A stretch of 64,000 nucleotides of DNA from JAHFTY01 sp964584785 (GTDB taxonomy: Bacteria > Acidobacteriota > Terriglobia > 20CM-2-55-15). Location of the stretch: positions 11,474 through 75,473 of the forward strand of contig CAZPBY010000037.1 of assembly GCA_964584785.1 (NCBI GenBank). The letters are read 5' to 3'. A program made the position numbers and the translations under genes. The number at the start of each line of letters is the position of its first letter. The first letter of the stretch is position 1. Below, piece after piece: positions 17,190-26,200 of the stretch. The notes below the pieces were generated by a model. It saw only the letters and a program-made list of their open reading frames with translations, was not told the origin of the DNA and did no database searches.

Positions 17190-19391
17190 TCACCTCTTCA
17201 GCGCCCAAACATTCAGTTGGTTTGCATCCGGCCCAATTTGCTGCGCCGGGAATCCGTTTTTTTGAAGGTATCCATCAGGAATGATGAACCGATGATTCAT
17301 TGCTCGAACCGCATCAAAATGAGTGTCGGCGCTGTTCGCGTATTCGGGAAGATTCGTGATATTCGCCGCAATGAATTTCTCGGTGTATTTCGAGCGCCCG
17401 ATGTACGACCAGTCGTCTGCAGGATCTGCCAGCTGAAACATGTTCTGCAATGTCCGGGCAAAGGAGAAATGGCTGTAGGCGTCGCTGTCCACCACTCCTT
17501 TCGGCGCGTCCGGCTGATTCGTCAACACCAGAAAGATGCTCGAACCGTGGCCCTTGTTCCCCTGGTTGTACCGCGCGATTGTCGTTTCGACGGAGACCGT
17601 ACCGTCCACATTTTTCGTCAGAACACCAAGCGATTTCCCGGCAACAGACGAGCCGGCGCTGGGATTCCAACCGCAGCAGGAGTTGAAACCCGTTGTCGCC
17701 GCTGCTTCATCGAACATGACGACGATCGCTACGCGCTTCTGAGTGTTCGACCAGACGGGCGCCGCCTGCACTTTCTTGATCAGGTAGTCGACGTAGAGAT
17801 CGCCGCGGTAGATGTCGGCATTGCCGCTGCAATCGCTGGCGGTGCCGGTGGTGGTCGTTCCAGTGATCGTGCCGGTAACCGTGAGGGCATGCATGTCGTC
17901 GCACTGGTCGGGCACAAGAAAATTCAGGTTCGCCACATCTTCGTTCGCGAGGTCCGTAGCGAGTTGATCGACGTTCCACCCCGCAGGGGTCGCGGCGCTC
18001 CCTCGGATGGCATCGTCCCATTGCCCGCCGCCCATCGTGCGATTGCTCGAAAAGAACTCCGGTGCACTTCGAGCGTTCTGAAACGCGATTGGAGGGTTGT
18101 GCTTGGTAGCGTAAGCGCCGGAGGGAAAGCGCAGGATCAGATCGGGATTCCCGATTGCACCGACGGGACTCGAAGCGGGATAGACGTGATCCGGTGCGAG
18201 AAGCGTCGCGTCCGCGGCTGCATTCAGTCGGACATCGCGGCCGGGATTCACGGACTCGTTGTAAACCCTCCACGTCATGCCGCGAGCGGTCAGCGCGTTG
18301 AACAGATTGGACCGGTTCTTCAGATTATGATTTGTGGCGTTCGTGCAGTCTGAAAGTCCGGCGGGGAGCGGATCTTCATTGAGGTCGGCCGTATCTCCCG
18401 CCGGAACGCAATTCCATGCGCTATCGTCGGTAATCCCGTAATCGTCGCCGCCGGCGAGTGACGTGTAATTGGGTTCGCTGGGATTGCCGGTCGCATAGTA
18501 GCTGGTGAATTGATTGCCGGCAGTCAGGTAGCCGTTGATGTTGGGCGCGAACTTGGAATTCTTGATCGACGACACCGCCTTGTTTTCCAGCATCATGATG
18601 AAAATATGGTCGTAGCGCGGAATGCTCTCGAGATTCATCGCCGTCTGCAGAGCCTCTTTCATTGAGATAACCGGTCCCGCCGCACTCGCATTCGCAGCCA
18701 GTGCTGTGGGCGATACATCACCGCGATCGACCATTTTCGCGGCCAGCGTGAAGCGATTGGTGAGGACGACGGATTCCGTGAGCAGCGCGGTTTGAATGGC
18801 CGCGCCGGTGAGTTTGTTCGGATCCGTCAGGACCTGATCGATCGGCACATTCAGACGTTTCGCAAGATGATACCTGGCGGTCTGGTAATCGATTCCATCG
18901 TCTTCCATCATGCGTACCACTTCGGTCGACAGAGGCGTGATGACGATGTCGGCGGCAGCCGGCGTCGGCGCTTTAGGGTGGCCGGCATTTACCGCGCCTT
19001 CCGTGATCTGGCCGGGAGCGGCGAAGAACACGGTGCGCGCGGTCACGGCATGACCCGAGTTTGTCGCCGACGTGGAGATTTCGGCAATGACCGGGCCGGT
19101 CGCCAGACCATGCAGGTGGAACGCTCCCTGATCGTCCGTCGTCGTCGAAGCCTCGTCTGGATCGCAAACACCGTTGTTATTGATGTCCGCGCAAACCTTC
19201 GCATTCCGATAATACGAAGCCACTGTTGACGACGGCGTAGCGCCCGCCGGCGGTGTAAAAAAGCTGCCGGCTACAACTCCGCGAACAGTCATCGGCACCG
19301 TTCGTTGCGCCTGACTGTTCGAATACGCGATCAGCAATGCAGCGGCGATTACAACTGCCGTTGGAAATCGGCGAGATCGAATTTTGTCCAT
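17190..19391 (-). CDS. Secreted phosphoesterase (phospholipase C / acid phosphatase superfamily)
   Basis: A 733-residue exported protein with signal MDKIRSRRFPTAVVIAAALL. The N-terminal part (about 35-110) resembles an SdrD/CarboxypepD regulatory domain, with a calcium-loop-like DINNNGVCDPDE. The catalytic part begins at IFIMMLENKAVSS and has the N-G-Y-L and SEPNYTSLAGGDD motifs of the PF04185 phosphoesterases, related to alkaline phosphatase. VVMFDEA and GHGSSIF are later metal-site regions. It probably cleaves phosphoester bonds of lipids or nucleotides outside the cytoplasm. It is first of a pair with the di-haem peroxidase. Confidence 0.85.
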   Translation of the reverse strand: MDKIRSRRFPTAVVIAAALLIAYSNSQAQRTVPMTVRGVVAGSFFTPPAGATPSSTVASYYRNAKVCADINNNGVCDPDEASTTTDDQGAFHLHGLATGPVIAEISTSATNSGHAVTARTVFFAAPGQITEGAVNAGHPKAPTPAAADIVITPLSTEVVRMMEDDGIDYQTARYHLAKRLNVPIDQVLTDPNKLTGAAIQTALLTESVVLTNRFTLAAKMVDRGDVSPTALAANASAAGPVISMKEALQTAMNLESIPRYDHIFIMMLENKAVSSIKNSKFAPNINGYLTAGNQFTSYYATGNPSEPNYTSLAGGDDYGITDDSAWNCVPAGDTADLNEDPLPAGLSDCTNATNHNLKNRSNLFNALTARGMTWRVYNESVNPGRDVRLNAAADATLLAPDHVYPASSPVGAIGNPDLILRFPSGAYATKHNPPIAFQNARSAPEFFSSNRTMGGGQWDDAIRGSAATPAGWNVDQLATDLANEDVANLNFLVPDQCDDMHALTVTGTITGTTTTGTASDCSGNADIYRGDLYVDYLIKKVQAAPVWSNTQKRVAIVVMFDEAAATTGFNSCCGWNPSAGSSVAGKSLGVLTKNVDGTVSVETTIARYNQGNKGHGSSIFLVLTNQPDAPKGVVDSDAYSHFSFARTLQNMFQLADPADDWSYIGRSKYTEKFIAANITNLPEYANSADTHFDAVRAMNHRFIIPDGYLQKNGFPAQQIGPDANQLNVWALKR

Positions 19392-19471
19392 TACACCCTC
19401 TTAAGGTTGCTGATGTTTGAAGTGATCGATGAAACGTCATTAATCGGACATTATCGGAAAGAAAGTGTGAT

Positions 19472-19500
19472 GAGCCGCGATGACAATATCGTTACGGCTC
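19472..19500 (-). terminator. Candidate hairpin after lptD
   Basis: GAGCCG (19472-19477) pairs with CGGCTC (19495-19500), and an inner CGAT/ATCG pair tightens the stem. It lies 24 bases past the lptD stop. On the minus strand it is followed only by a broken T-run (ACTTTCTTT), so termination is uncertain. Confidence 0.35.
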
Positions 19501-19523
19501 AATGAAGAATGCGTGTGACGCTT

Positions 19524-21611
19524 CTAGAAAATGCGGTCCTGGCGACGGATGTTGCCGAAGCTGCCGACATTTTTCAGAGAGAACGCGAAGCGAATGCGGC
19601 TCTCATTGCGGGCGCCCAGGTTGACTTGCATCCATTCGAAACTCAAACCGTAGCAATCGAAGTTGTAGCCGACCTGCGCGATCGACTGCTGAAACACCGA
19701 GCGCTGCACGTCGTACGCTATACCCAACCCCATGCTCAGCCCGCGCTTCAGTTCATTGCCGTACTGCATGTTCGCTCGAAGTTGATTGCTGGGAAATTGA
19801 ATCGGGGTGTTACGACGGAAGAAGTAGGCCACATTTGCAAAGCTCTGACCATAGTTCACACCGCCGCTGATGCCTGCGCTCTCAAATCGATGCCGCTCGC
19901 TGTCATAGTCGATCTGCAAGTCCGTGGACGTGCTCGCGCTGGTCGACAGACGCATATTCGAAACGATCGGTGAAAGGCGCCGGCGTCCATCCGCGAAAGC
20001 GAAGCCCGTCAGGTCCATGAGCGGCGCGAACTGATTTCGCTTGCCCTGCCGGATGGCGCCGCCAAACGTCGGGTCGAAGTAGTACTCCTGAGCGATCCGC
20101 CAGCTGAATACTTCGCGATTGGTAAAAAATCGATTGGTCACGCCGTACTCGACTTGACTCGTGTCGGTGACCAGATCCACATCGTCCACGACGATCGAGT
20201 CGCGGAAATGATCCGCGCCGTTAACCAGCCGGTATTCCACCGTCGGCTCCACAACGTGACGCAGCTTTCCGTAATCGCGCTCGACCTGGGGCGCAATGAG
20301 AAGTGTTTTGTAATCCACGAGCAGACGATTCATCGATTCTGCGCCGCGACCCATGACGGGCGCTCGCTCCGAATAGAACGTCTCGCGCAGTCCGACTTCA
20401 TGACTCCAGTCGATTGCCGAACTTCGAATGAGCGGCATATGGAATACGGGATGCAGATCGATGCGACCGACGTACCCGGGCGTTCGCACTGTCGAGTCGC
20501 GTCGCGAAACCCCGGTCAGACCGGTTTCGAACGTCACATAAGCGGGACTGTCGCCGATCTGATGAGTATTGATCCGGCTTTCGAATGCAGGAAACTTTCG
20601 AACAACGGCGGGTTCGTCGCTGGAGAAGAAAATCCCGGTGCGATTGTAGAGGATGTTGTAGCTGTAGCCGGGCTGATTTCGCGTCAGGAAAGCGAGCGAA
20701 TGTTGAATGGGATTCGAAATGACACTGAAGCCTTCCTCAAAGACCTGCCGGAATTCGAATGAACTGACGATGTTCATATCCGCGACGCCGCGGTATCCGC
20801 GTCCGAGGTCGGTGTAATTCAGGATTCTTGCGGTGGCGCCGCCTTTCCCCAACTTGTCGCGCACGAAAAACGATGACAGTTCAAGGCGCGAATCCTTGTT
20901 CGGAACCGCGCGAAAGCTGGCGTCGCCTGCCGGACCGCGCTTGGAAAAGTACTCACCCGTGAATGTGGCGTCGACGCTTTGATTGACGGCGTAATAGAAA
21001 GATTCACGAACACTGCGACCCTTTGTGGTCGACGTAGACGTTGAAGGCATCAGAAACCCGCTGGCTCGTTCCCGATCGGCCGTCGGGAGCACCATGTACG
21101 GGAAGTAGAAGACGGGCACGCCTTCCAACCGGAACAGAGATCCACCCGCCGTTACGCTTTTGCCCGGCACAATGAATGCGCGCTTGAAGAAAACGGTCCA
21201 GCCCGGTTTCTCGTCTTCGCAGGTGGTGACGGTCGCATGGTGCAATTCGTAGTGGCCGTCTTCAAACCGGTGAGCTTCTGCGGCGGAAAAGTAGTAACCG
21301 GGACCGATGTGGCCCTTCACATTGAACATCGTGCCGGCTTTCGTCTTGATGTTCAGCGAAAGCCGCTCGCCTTCGAGTTCTTCCGGACCGCGAGTCAGTT
21401 TCACGTGGTCGCCTGCGGTCGAGTCCCAGGTATCACGGTTGTACGTGATTTTCGGCGCCTCGACGCGGATGTCCTGATAGGTCACGACCGCACCGTCCGG
21501 CCACGTCACGGTACAGGCGACGAGATTCTCGTCGCACTGCTGCGTGCCGGTGATGACGACGGAGTCCGACTGCTGCAGAAGTAGAAACAGCGCCAGAGTG
21601 AGCATCGGCAT
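19524..21611 (-). CDS. lptD: LPS-assembly protein LptD-like outer-membrane beta-barrel
   Basis: A 695-residue protein with a short signal sequence (MPMLTLALFLLLQQ). An OstA/LptA-like jellyroll (about 20-130; VVTYQDIRVEAPKITYNRDT) follows. Then comes the LptD barrel region, with PVFYFPYMVLPT and SGFLMPS as diagnostic segments and alternating beta-strands to the end. LptD inserts lipopolysaccharide into the outer leaflet. The frame extends upstream to 21821, but that would overlap the divergent RDD gene. ATG 21611 gives the signal peptide. C-terminal aromatic strands end in RRQDRIF, as expected for a barrel protein. Few Cys are present, so the usual disulfide pattern is not obvious. Confidence 0.82.
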   Translation of the reverse strand: MPMLTLALFLLLQQSDSVVITGTQQCDENLVACTVTWPDGAVVTYQDIRVEAPKITYNRDTWDSTAGDHVKLTRGPEELEGERLSLNIKTKAGTMFNVKGHIGPGYYFSAAEAHRFEDGHYELHHATVTTCEDEKPGWTVFFKRAFIVPGKSVTAGGSLFRLEGVPVFYFPYMVLPTADRERASGFLMPSTSTSTTKGRSVRESFYYAVNQSVDATFTGEYFSKRGPAGDASFRAVPNKDSRLELSSFFVRDKLGKGGATARILNYTDLGRGYRGVADMNIVSSFEFRQVFEEGFSVISNPIQHSLAFLTRNQPGYSYNILYNRTGIFFSSDEPAVVRKFPAFESRINTHQIGDSPAYVTFETGLTGVSRRDSTVRTPGYVGRIDLHPVFHMPLIRSSAIDWSHEVGLRETFYSERAPVMGRGAESMNRLLVDYKTLLIAPQVERDYGKLRHVVEPTVEYRLVNGADHFRDSIVVDDVDLVTDTSQVEYGVTNRFFTNREVFSWRIAQEYYFDPTFGGAIRQGKRNQFAPLMDLTGFAFADGRRRLSPIVSNMRLSTSASTSTDLQIDYDSERHRFESAGISGGVNYGQSFANVAYFFRRNTPIQFPSNQLRANMQYGNELKRGLSMGLGIAYDVQRSVFQQSIAQVGYNFDCYGLSFEWMQVNLGARNESRIRFAFSLKNVGSFGNIRRQDRIF

Positions 21612-21698
21612 AATGTGATGCGGCGGCACGAAGTTCGGGTAGTGGTCTAGTCCGCGTCCCGCCAAGCGAAGTATAACGATGTGGTAGAATTCGCGACA

Positions 21699-22211
21699 AT
21701 GGAGCGTAAGAAACGAACGGTCATCTCCATCGAGGATGTTCAGCCGGAATTTGATTTCGAAGAAGCAGCAGCCTCCCTCCCTTTCACTTTTCCAGATTAC
21801 CAGCGCGGATTGATCGGGCAACGATTACTTGCAGGAGCAACCGACTTTGCCATCGTGGGTGCTGTGTATCTCCTCTTCATCATCGTCACATACTCTCAAA
21901 TGCCCGCGGCCGCGCCGGTACTCGACCGGCGGATTGCGGGAATCTACGGCGTGGGATACTTCCTGCTGGTCGCGATCTATTTCTTTCTGTTCATGCTGAG
22001 CAGCAGCCAGACGCCGGGAATGAAAGTCCGTCAACTGCTCGTGGTCACGCGTGACGACGCGCCGCTGGACCTGCGCGGCGCATGTTCCCGCGGTTTGGGT
22101 TACTTCATTTCGATCCTTCCGATGATGCTCGGTTTTGTGTGGGTTCTTATCGATCCGGAACATCTGAGCTGGGCCGACAAAGTATCGGGTACATTCGTTC
22201 GCAGGGTATAA
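21699..22211 (+). CDS. RDD-family membrane protein
   Basis: A 170-residue protein. A charged N-terminal tail of about 45 residues precedes an RDD domain. GLIGQRLLAGATDFAIV has the conserved Arg and Asp of the first helix; two more helices follow, then SQTPGMKVRQLLVV, the family's GK/R-xxxG segment, and a final helix. The function of RDD proteins is generally unknown; some transport small ions or solutes. It starts 87 bases from the divergent lptD. The NFACT gene follows 18 bases downstream. Confidence 0.85.
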   Translation: MERKKRTVISIEDVQPEFDFEEAAASLPFTFPDYQRGLIGQRLLAGATDFAIVGAVYLLFIIVTYSQMPAAAPVLDRRIAGIYGVGYFLLVAIYFFLFMLSSSQTPGMKVRQLLVVTRDDAPLDLRGACSRGLGYFISILPMMLGFVWVLIDPEHLSWADKVSGTFVRRV

Positions 22212-22229
22212 GACGATACAATCAGATTC

Positions 22230-23957
22230 ATGGAGAACCTGGCGCTTGCCGGATTGGTCGAGAACCTGAAGCCGGCGATGGTGGAACTGATCATCCGTCG
22301 AGTTGTGCAACATCAACCGGACGGATTCATCTTCCAGACGCGCTCGGTCAGGCTGCCGGCGTTCAAAATACTCGCCGATCCGAGGCACCCGGCGCTTTAC
22401 GCTTCCGATGCTCGACAGCCGATCGAGTCACCCGCGACAGACTTCCTGATGGTGCTGCGGAAACATTTGACCTCGGCTGAAATGACTTCCTTCAACAAAC
22501 CGCTGTCGGAACGCATCATCGAATTCGGTTTCAAGACGGTCGTGCCTTCGAAGGAACTGGAAACGATGTGGCTTGTCGTGGAACTGCTGCCGAACGCGCC
22601 CAACTTGATTCTGCTGGACGCCGAACGTCGTGTTTTGTCGTCGCTGCTGCCTCTGACGCGTCAGCATGGCATCGAAGAATACGAAACGTATCGCTTTCCG
22701 AAATCCGGTCCGAAGGTCGACCTCGAACGAATCATCGGCGACGACGTTCCGGATCTGTCGGGCTTCACCTCCACCGGCGATCCGCAGTCATGGTTGATTT
22801 CGAATGTTGCCGGACTCGGCCCCGTTTTCGCCGCGGAGCTCGTTCATCGCCACAAACGAACCGGGCAACCGATCGCGGAAGAAATCCGTGCGCTGGTCTC
22901 CCAGGTCCGCGCACCTTCTCATGGGGCATGGCTCTACACCGATCTGCCGCTCGGTCACATTCTCGAAACCAATGACGTGCGCAAGCTGGCCAGGGCGGTC
23001 GTCAGTCCCGTGCCGCTGGAGTCGCTCGAACGAAGTCACAGCTCGCGCATGTTCTCCAACATTGTTGAAGCTGCGCGGTTCTACTTCGATGAGTTGGAAA
23101 CGCGTTTGCTGCTCGAGCACGCGAAGATGCCTCTTCTGCGCAATATTCGCGAAGCATCGAAACGCCTGTCGCATCGTGAGAAGAAACTGATCAAGGGACA
23201 ACAGGAATACGAGGACGCGGCCGGACTGCAAAAGACCGGACAAATGCTGACCTCGAGCGGGATGAAGATGGACCAGCACTACGAGTCGGTCATGGTGACC
23301 GATTACTTCTCGGAAACGCCGCAGCAACTCAACGTTCCGCTCGACTCGACGCTTTCGCTTCGCGAGAACATCGACAAAATGTTCAAACGTCATGCCAAGG
23401 CCGATCGCGGCAAACAGGTCGTCGCTCGTCAGCTTGCCGAGAATCGACGTCAACAATCGCGGCTTGAGGAGCAGGCGCGAAGAGTGCATGCGATCAGGGA
23501 CTGGGACACCTGGCTCGCGATCGCCGCGACTCTCGATAAACAAAGCGGTCCGCGCACCGAAGCGGACGCCATCGTGAAGGAACCGGTTCTGCGGCGGTTT
23601 CGCAGCACTCAGTTGGAAGGCCGCGAAATTTACGTCGGACGAAACGCCCGGGAGAACGACGAAGTCACTTTCGAAATCGCGACGCCGGACGATTTCTGGC
23701 TGCACGTTGGCGAGTACACCGGATCGCACGTTGTGGTTCGAAATCCCAATCGCGATAAGGAACTGGAGCAAAGCGTCCTCATCAAAGCCGCACAGATCGC
23801 GGCGTTTTTCTCGCAGGCGCGAAACACGTCGAAAGTCGAAGTGCACTACACACGCCGGAAGAACGTGGTCAAGCCGAAACGCGCAAAGGCGGGAACGGTA
23901 CGGTTAGTGGACTACAAATCGATCATCGTCGAACCGAAAAACTGGCTGGATACCTGA
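22230..23957 (+). CDS. rqcH: NFACT-family protein, RqcH/FbpA-like
   Basis: A 575-residue homologue of Rqc2/NEMF/FbpA. The N-terminal NFACT-N domain (LHLVLRKHL equivalent: DFLMVLRKHLTSAEM) is followed by a helix-hairpin-helix region and a long coiled coil (about 290-420). The C-terminal NFACT-R/DUF814 domain has the hallmark DFWLHVGEYTGSHVV and a VHYTRRKNV motif. RqcH binds the 50S subunit with peptidyl-tRNA and adds alanine tails in ribosome rescue. The conserved catalytic DxR-type residues of RqcH were not checked in detail, so rescue activity is inferred. Confidence 0.88.
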   Translation: MENLALAGLVENLKPAMVELIIRRVVQHQPDGFIFQTRSVRLPAFKILADPRHPALYASDARQPIESPATDFLMVLRKHLTSAEMTSFNKPLSERIIEFGFKTVVPSKELETMWLVVELLPNAPNLILLDAERRVLSSLLPLTRQHGIEEYETYRFPKSGPKVDLERIIGDDVPDLSGFTSTGDPQSWLISNVAGLGPVFAAELVHRHKRTGQPIAEEIRALVSQVRAPSHGAWLYTDLPLGHILETNDVRKLARAVVSPVPLESLERSHSSRMFSNIVEAARFYFDELETRLLLEHAKMPLLRNIREASKRLSHREKKLIKGQQEYEDAAGLQKTGQMLTSSGMKMDQHYESVMVTDYFSETPQQLNVPLDSTLSLRENIDKMFKRHAKADRGKQVVARQLAENRRQQSRLEEQARRVHAIRDWDTWLAIAATLDKQSGPRTEADAIVKEPVLRRFRSTQLEGREIYVGRNARENDEVTFEIATPDDFWLHVGEYTGSHVVVRNPNRDKELEQSVLIKAAQIAAFFSQARNTSKVEVHYTRRKNVVKPKRAKAGTVRLVDYKSIIVEPKNWLDT

Positions 23958-24048
23958 GGGATCTGTGCCCCTCTGCGGTGGGGTTTCGGAGTACAATCGC
24001 AAAATTGAGCATATTCAGAAACGTGAACGCGCGGTGATCAGGTAATTC

Positions 24049-24501
24049 ATGCCAATGCCCAAACGCATTTCCATACTCTTCTTTATAGGATTTTTCGCCG
24101 TCGGCTCGACGGCGCTTGGTTACTACTACTACTTCGTTTATGAGCCTCCACTAAAAGCCGCCGAGAGGTTTATGGAGGATATGGAGTCCAAGGACATCGA
24201 AGCGCTCCAGAAGGACGTGGTCGTCAGCGTTGGGCTGGACTCCGGGTCCCTGCGCCCGCCTTACGCCACCGACACGCTCGCCTTGATCTCCGAGCAGTTC
24301 GAACGGGGCCGCATTCTCGACCAGCGAACTCGCGAAGGACGGTCGCGGGATTACTACTATCTTGTTTACCGTGAACCGGATGGCGGAGTCTATGCCCTCG
24401 TCGTCACCTACTTCAACGGCCGGCACCGCGTCGTCATTCCAGAGGCCCATCTGAGCAGCAAGAAACACCGGTATCTCTGGGATTACACGTGGACGAACTA
24501 G
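24049..24501 (+). CDS. Small membrane-anchored protein, unknown function
   Basis: I do not recognise this 150-residue protein. It has one N-terminal transmembrane segment (about 6-24, ISILFFIGFFAVGSTALGYYYY). The remaining soluble part of about 125 residues is probably periplasmic. Two repeated Tyr-rich segments (YYYYFVY and DYYYLVY) and a C-terminal WDYTWTN stand out. The shape, with an ERFMEDMESKDIEAL helix after the anchor, resembles small NTF2-like secreted domains, but this is only a guess. It precedes tatA by 44 bases; a possible promoter for tatA lies between. Confidence 0.6.
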   Translation: MPMPKRISILFFIGFFAVGSTALGYYYYFVYEPPLKAAERFMEDMESKDIEALQKDVVVSVGLDSGSLRPPYATDTLALISEQFERGRILDQRTREGRSRDYYYLVYREPDGGVYALVVTYFNGRHRVVIPEAHLSSKKHRYLWDYTWTN

Positions 24502-24518
24502 AGTCGGTCCGGTATACT
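24490..24518 (+). promoter_or_regulatory. Possible promoter for tatA
   Basis: TGGACG (24490-24495) and TATACT (24513-24518) are spaced by 17 bases, 27 bases before the tatA ATG. The -10 is good; the -35 is weak. Confidence 0.4.
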
Positions 24519-24545
24519 GATCCACGTTTGTAATTGGAGGACCAG

Positions 24546-24698
24546 ATGCGATTGGGCGTTCAAGAGCTTCTCATCATTTTGGTTATCGTTTTCTTCTTAT
24601 TCGGCGCCAAGAGATTGCCGGAGATGGGAAAAGGAATCGGAGAAGCCATAAAAGGTTTCAAGAGCTCTCTGAAGGAAGACGAACCGAAAAAGCACTAA
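24546..24698 (+). CDS. tatA: Sec-independent translocase TatA/TatE
   Basis: A 50-residue pore-forming subunit of the twin-arginine translocase. It has a short N-terminus (MRLGVQEL), one transmembrane helix (about 8-20), the hinge FGAKRLPEMG, an amphipathic helix with the typical GKGIGEAIKGFK, and a charged tail ending KKH. A strong GGAGG (24536-24540) lies 5 bases before the ATG. No tatB or tatC is next to it. Three other proteins in this window carry likely Tat signals, which fits an active pathway. It is followed by a strong terminator. Confidence 0.93.
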   Translation: MRLGVQELLIILVIVFFLFGAKRLPEMGKGIGEAIKGFKSSLKEDEPKKH

Positions 24699-24722
24699 TA
24701 ACTTTTCATTAAAACTTAGAGG

Positions 24723-24760
24723 GGGCACAGAACCGATGGTTTCTGTGCCCTTTGTCTTTT
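24723..24760. terminator. Rho-independent terminator, probably bidirectional
   Basis: GGGCACAGAA (24723-24732) pairs perfectly with TTCTGTGCCC (24741-24750) around an 8-base loop. TTTGTCTTTT follows on the plus strand. On the minus strand the stem is followed by a weaker CCTCTAAGTTTT, so it may also serve the convergent cupin gene. Confidence 0.9.
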
Positions 24761-24766
24761 CCGGCG

Positions 24767-25204
24767 TCATTTCTCCATGCCTTCGACTTTTCGCCAACGC
24801 GAAGAGATCCTTGCGGCCTCTCCACCGGGCGCCCAAATGACCAGCGCTTTCGTGGAACCATTCGGACCTGTCTTGTGGCGCACCTTGTCCGGTGGACGAA
24901 CAAACCCGACCATTCCGGGTTTTAAAATCGTGCTCTTGCCGTTGACGACGTGTTCAAGTTCGCCGGAAAGAACGTAGAAAATTTCGGTCGCGCCGTGGAC
25001 ATGCTCGCCCGAATCCAGATTCGGCCCGAAGGTCATTTCTCCAAGATCGAGTTCCGTACCTCCGAGGTTGCTCGCATCCAGAAGCACCTTGAGTTCGGTT
25101 GCACCGTTCGGACTGACAAATTTCGTTGAAGTCGTGACGGATTGCGCAGCCAGCGTGAGAACGCTGCCGGCGACAATAAAGAGCAGGTTCTTGAGAATTC
25201 GCAT
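24767..25204 (-). CDS. Exported single-domain cupin protein
   Basis: A 145-residue protein with a signal peptide (MRILKNLLFIVAGSVLTLAAQS) and one cupin domain. Motif 1 is GEHVHGATEIFYVLSGE (His, His, Glu ligands), and motif 2 follows at KPGMVGFVRPPDKVRHKTGP with the last His. The metal site is complete. Periplasmic cupins of this kind have varied or unknown functions. The frame is open 33 bases further upstream, but ATG 25204 begins the signal. It is convergent with tatA. Confidence 0.75.
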   Translation of the reverse strand: MRILKNLLFIVAGSVLTLAAQSVTTSTKFVSPNGATELKVLLDASNLGGTELDLGEMTFGPNLDSGEHVHGATEIFYVLSGELEHVVNGKSTILKPGMVGFVRPPDKVRHKTGPNGSTKALVIWAPGGEAARISSRWRKVEGMEK

Positions 25205-25279
25205 AATCTTCTGTACACCGCAATTGAGGAGTCGCAAAGAAGATTTTGCCCGGCTGGCTTTCGCACAGACGGATCACGG

Positions 25280-26086
25280 CTATTGTCCCCGCCAGACAGG
25301 CCGGCGTTTGTTGATGAAAGCGTCCATGCCTTCGTGAGCGTCCTCGTAAAGAATGTTGCAGGACATGGCTTCGCTCGCGGCATCGTAGGCAGGTTCGAAG
25401 GGTTGTTCGATTTGTTGATAGAACGTTTGCTTGCCGATGCGAATCGTTGCAGGACTGCGCTCGAGGATCACGTTAGTGAATTCGCGGACGGCCTCGTCCA
25501 GGCGATCGGCAGAAACCACACGATTGACGAGGCCCCACGCCAGCGCGGTCGGCGCGTCGATCATGCTGCCGGTGAGAAGCATTTCCATTGTTCTCTTTCG
25601 TCCGATGTTGCGCGCGACGCCGACGGCAGGCGTCGAGCAGAAAACTCCGATATTGACGCCGGGCAGCGCGAATTGCGCTGTTTCGGCCGCAACGGCCAGA
25701 TCACACATCGCCACGAGTTGGCAACCGGCAGCGGTCGCGATGCCGTGGACGCGAGCGATCACCGGCTGAGGCATCCGCGTCACCGTCAACATCATCCGGC
25801 TGCAGTCGTCGAACAGCCGCCGCTGCCAGGCCTTGTCCTGCGAGTGTGCCAGCATCTCGCGGAGATCGTGTCCCGCGCTGAACCCTTTGCCTTCCGCCGC
25901 CAGTATCACGACGCGAGCCAGCGGATCGTTCGCAAGCGCGTCGAACTCCGTTTGCAGAGCCGCAATCATCGCCGAGGACAGCGGGTTGAACCGCTCTCCC
26001 CGAGCCAACGTGACGGTGACGACACCGCCTTCACGGCGGGTATTCACCAACGGTTTGTTTTCGAGAGGAGAAACCGGCAAAGACAT
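25280..26086 (-). CDS. Enoyl-CoA hydratase/isomerase family protein
   Basis: A 268-residue crotonase-fold enzyme. The oxyanion-hole motif GKGFSAGHDL (about 67-76) and the HGIATAAGCQLVAMCDLAVA segment are typical. The usual catalytic Glu of the GG-x-E-L position is replaced by GCQLVAMCD, as in ECHDC3-like members, so classical hydratase activity is uncertain. The C-terminal trimerisation helix ends AFINKRRPVWRGQ. It could act in fatty-acid or amino-acid breakdown. It lies 75 bases upstream of the cupin gene and just after an inverted repeat. Confidence 0.85.
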   Translation of the reverse strand: MSLPVSPLENKPLVNTRREGGVVTVTLARGERFNPLSSAMIAALQTEFDALANDPLARVVILAAEGKGFSAGHDLREMLAHSQDKAWQRRLFDDCSRMMLTVTRMPQPVIARVHGIATAAGCQLVAMCDLAVAAETAQFALPGVNIGVFCSTPAVGVARNIGRKRTMEMLLTGSMIDAPTALAWGLVNRVVSADRLDEAVREFTNVILERSPATIRIGKQTFYQQIEQPFEPAYDAASEAMSCNILYEDAHEGMDAFINKRRPVWRGQ

Positions 26087-26120
26087 TGGAACCTCCAGGT
26101 CGTTGGCTGAGAGGGAATTT

Positions 26121-26183
26121 ACCGCAGAGGCGCAGAGTAACGCAGAGAATGAACTGCATTAGCGGACTCTGCGCCTCTGCGGT
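26121..26183. repeat. Inverted repeat, 17-bp arms, ACCGCAGAGGCGCAGAG type
   Basis: ACCGCAGAGGCGCAGAG (26121-26137) is perfectly complementary to 26167-26183. Flanks GGGAATTT and GAATCCC extend it imperfectly. It lies between RidA and the enoyl-CoA hydratase gene, both on the minus strand. The 30-base centre has a further CGCAGAG. Confidence 0.85.
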
Positions 26184-26200
26184 GAATCCCCTTCAGCACG

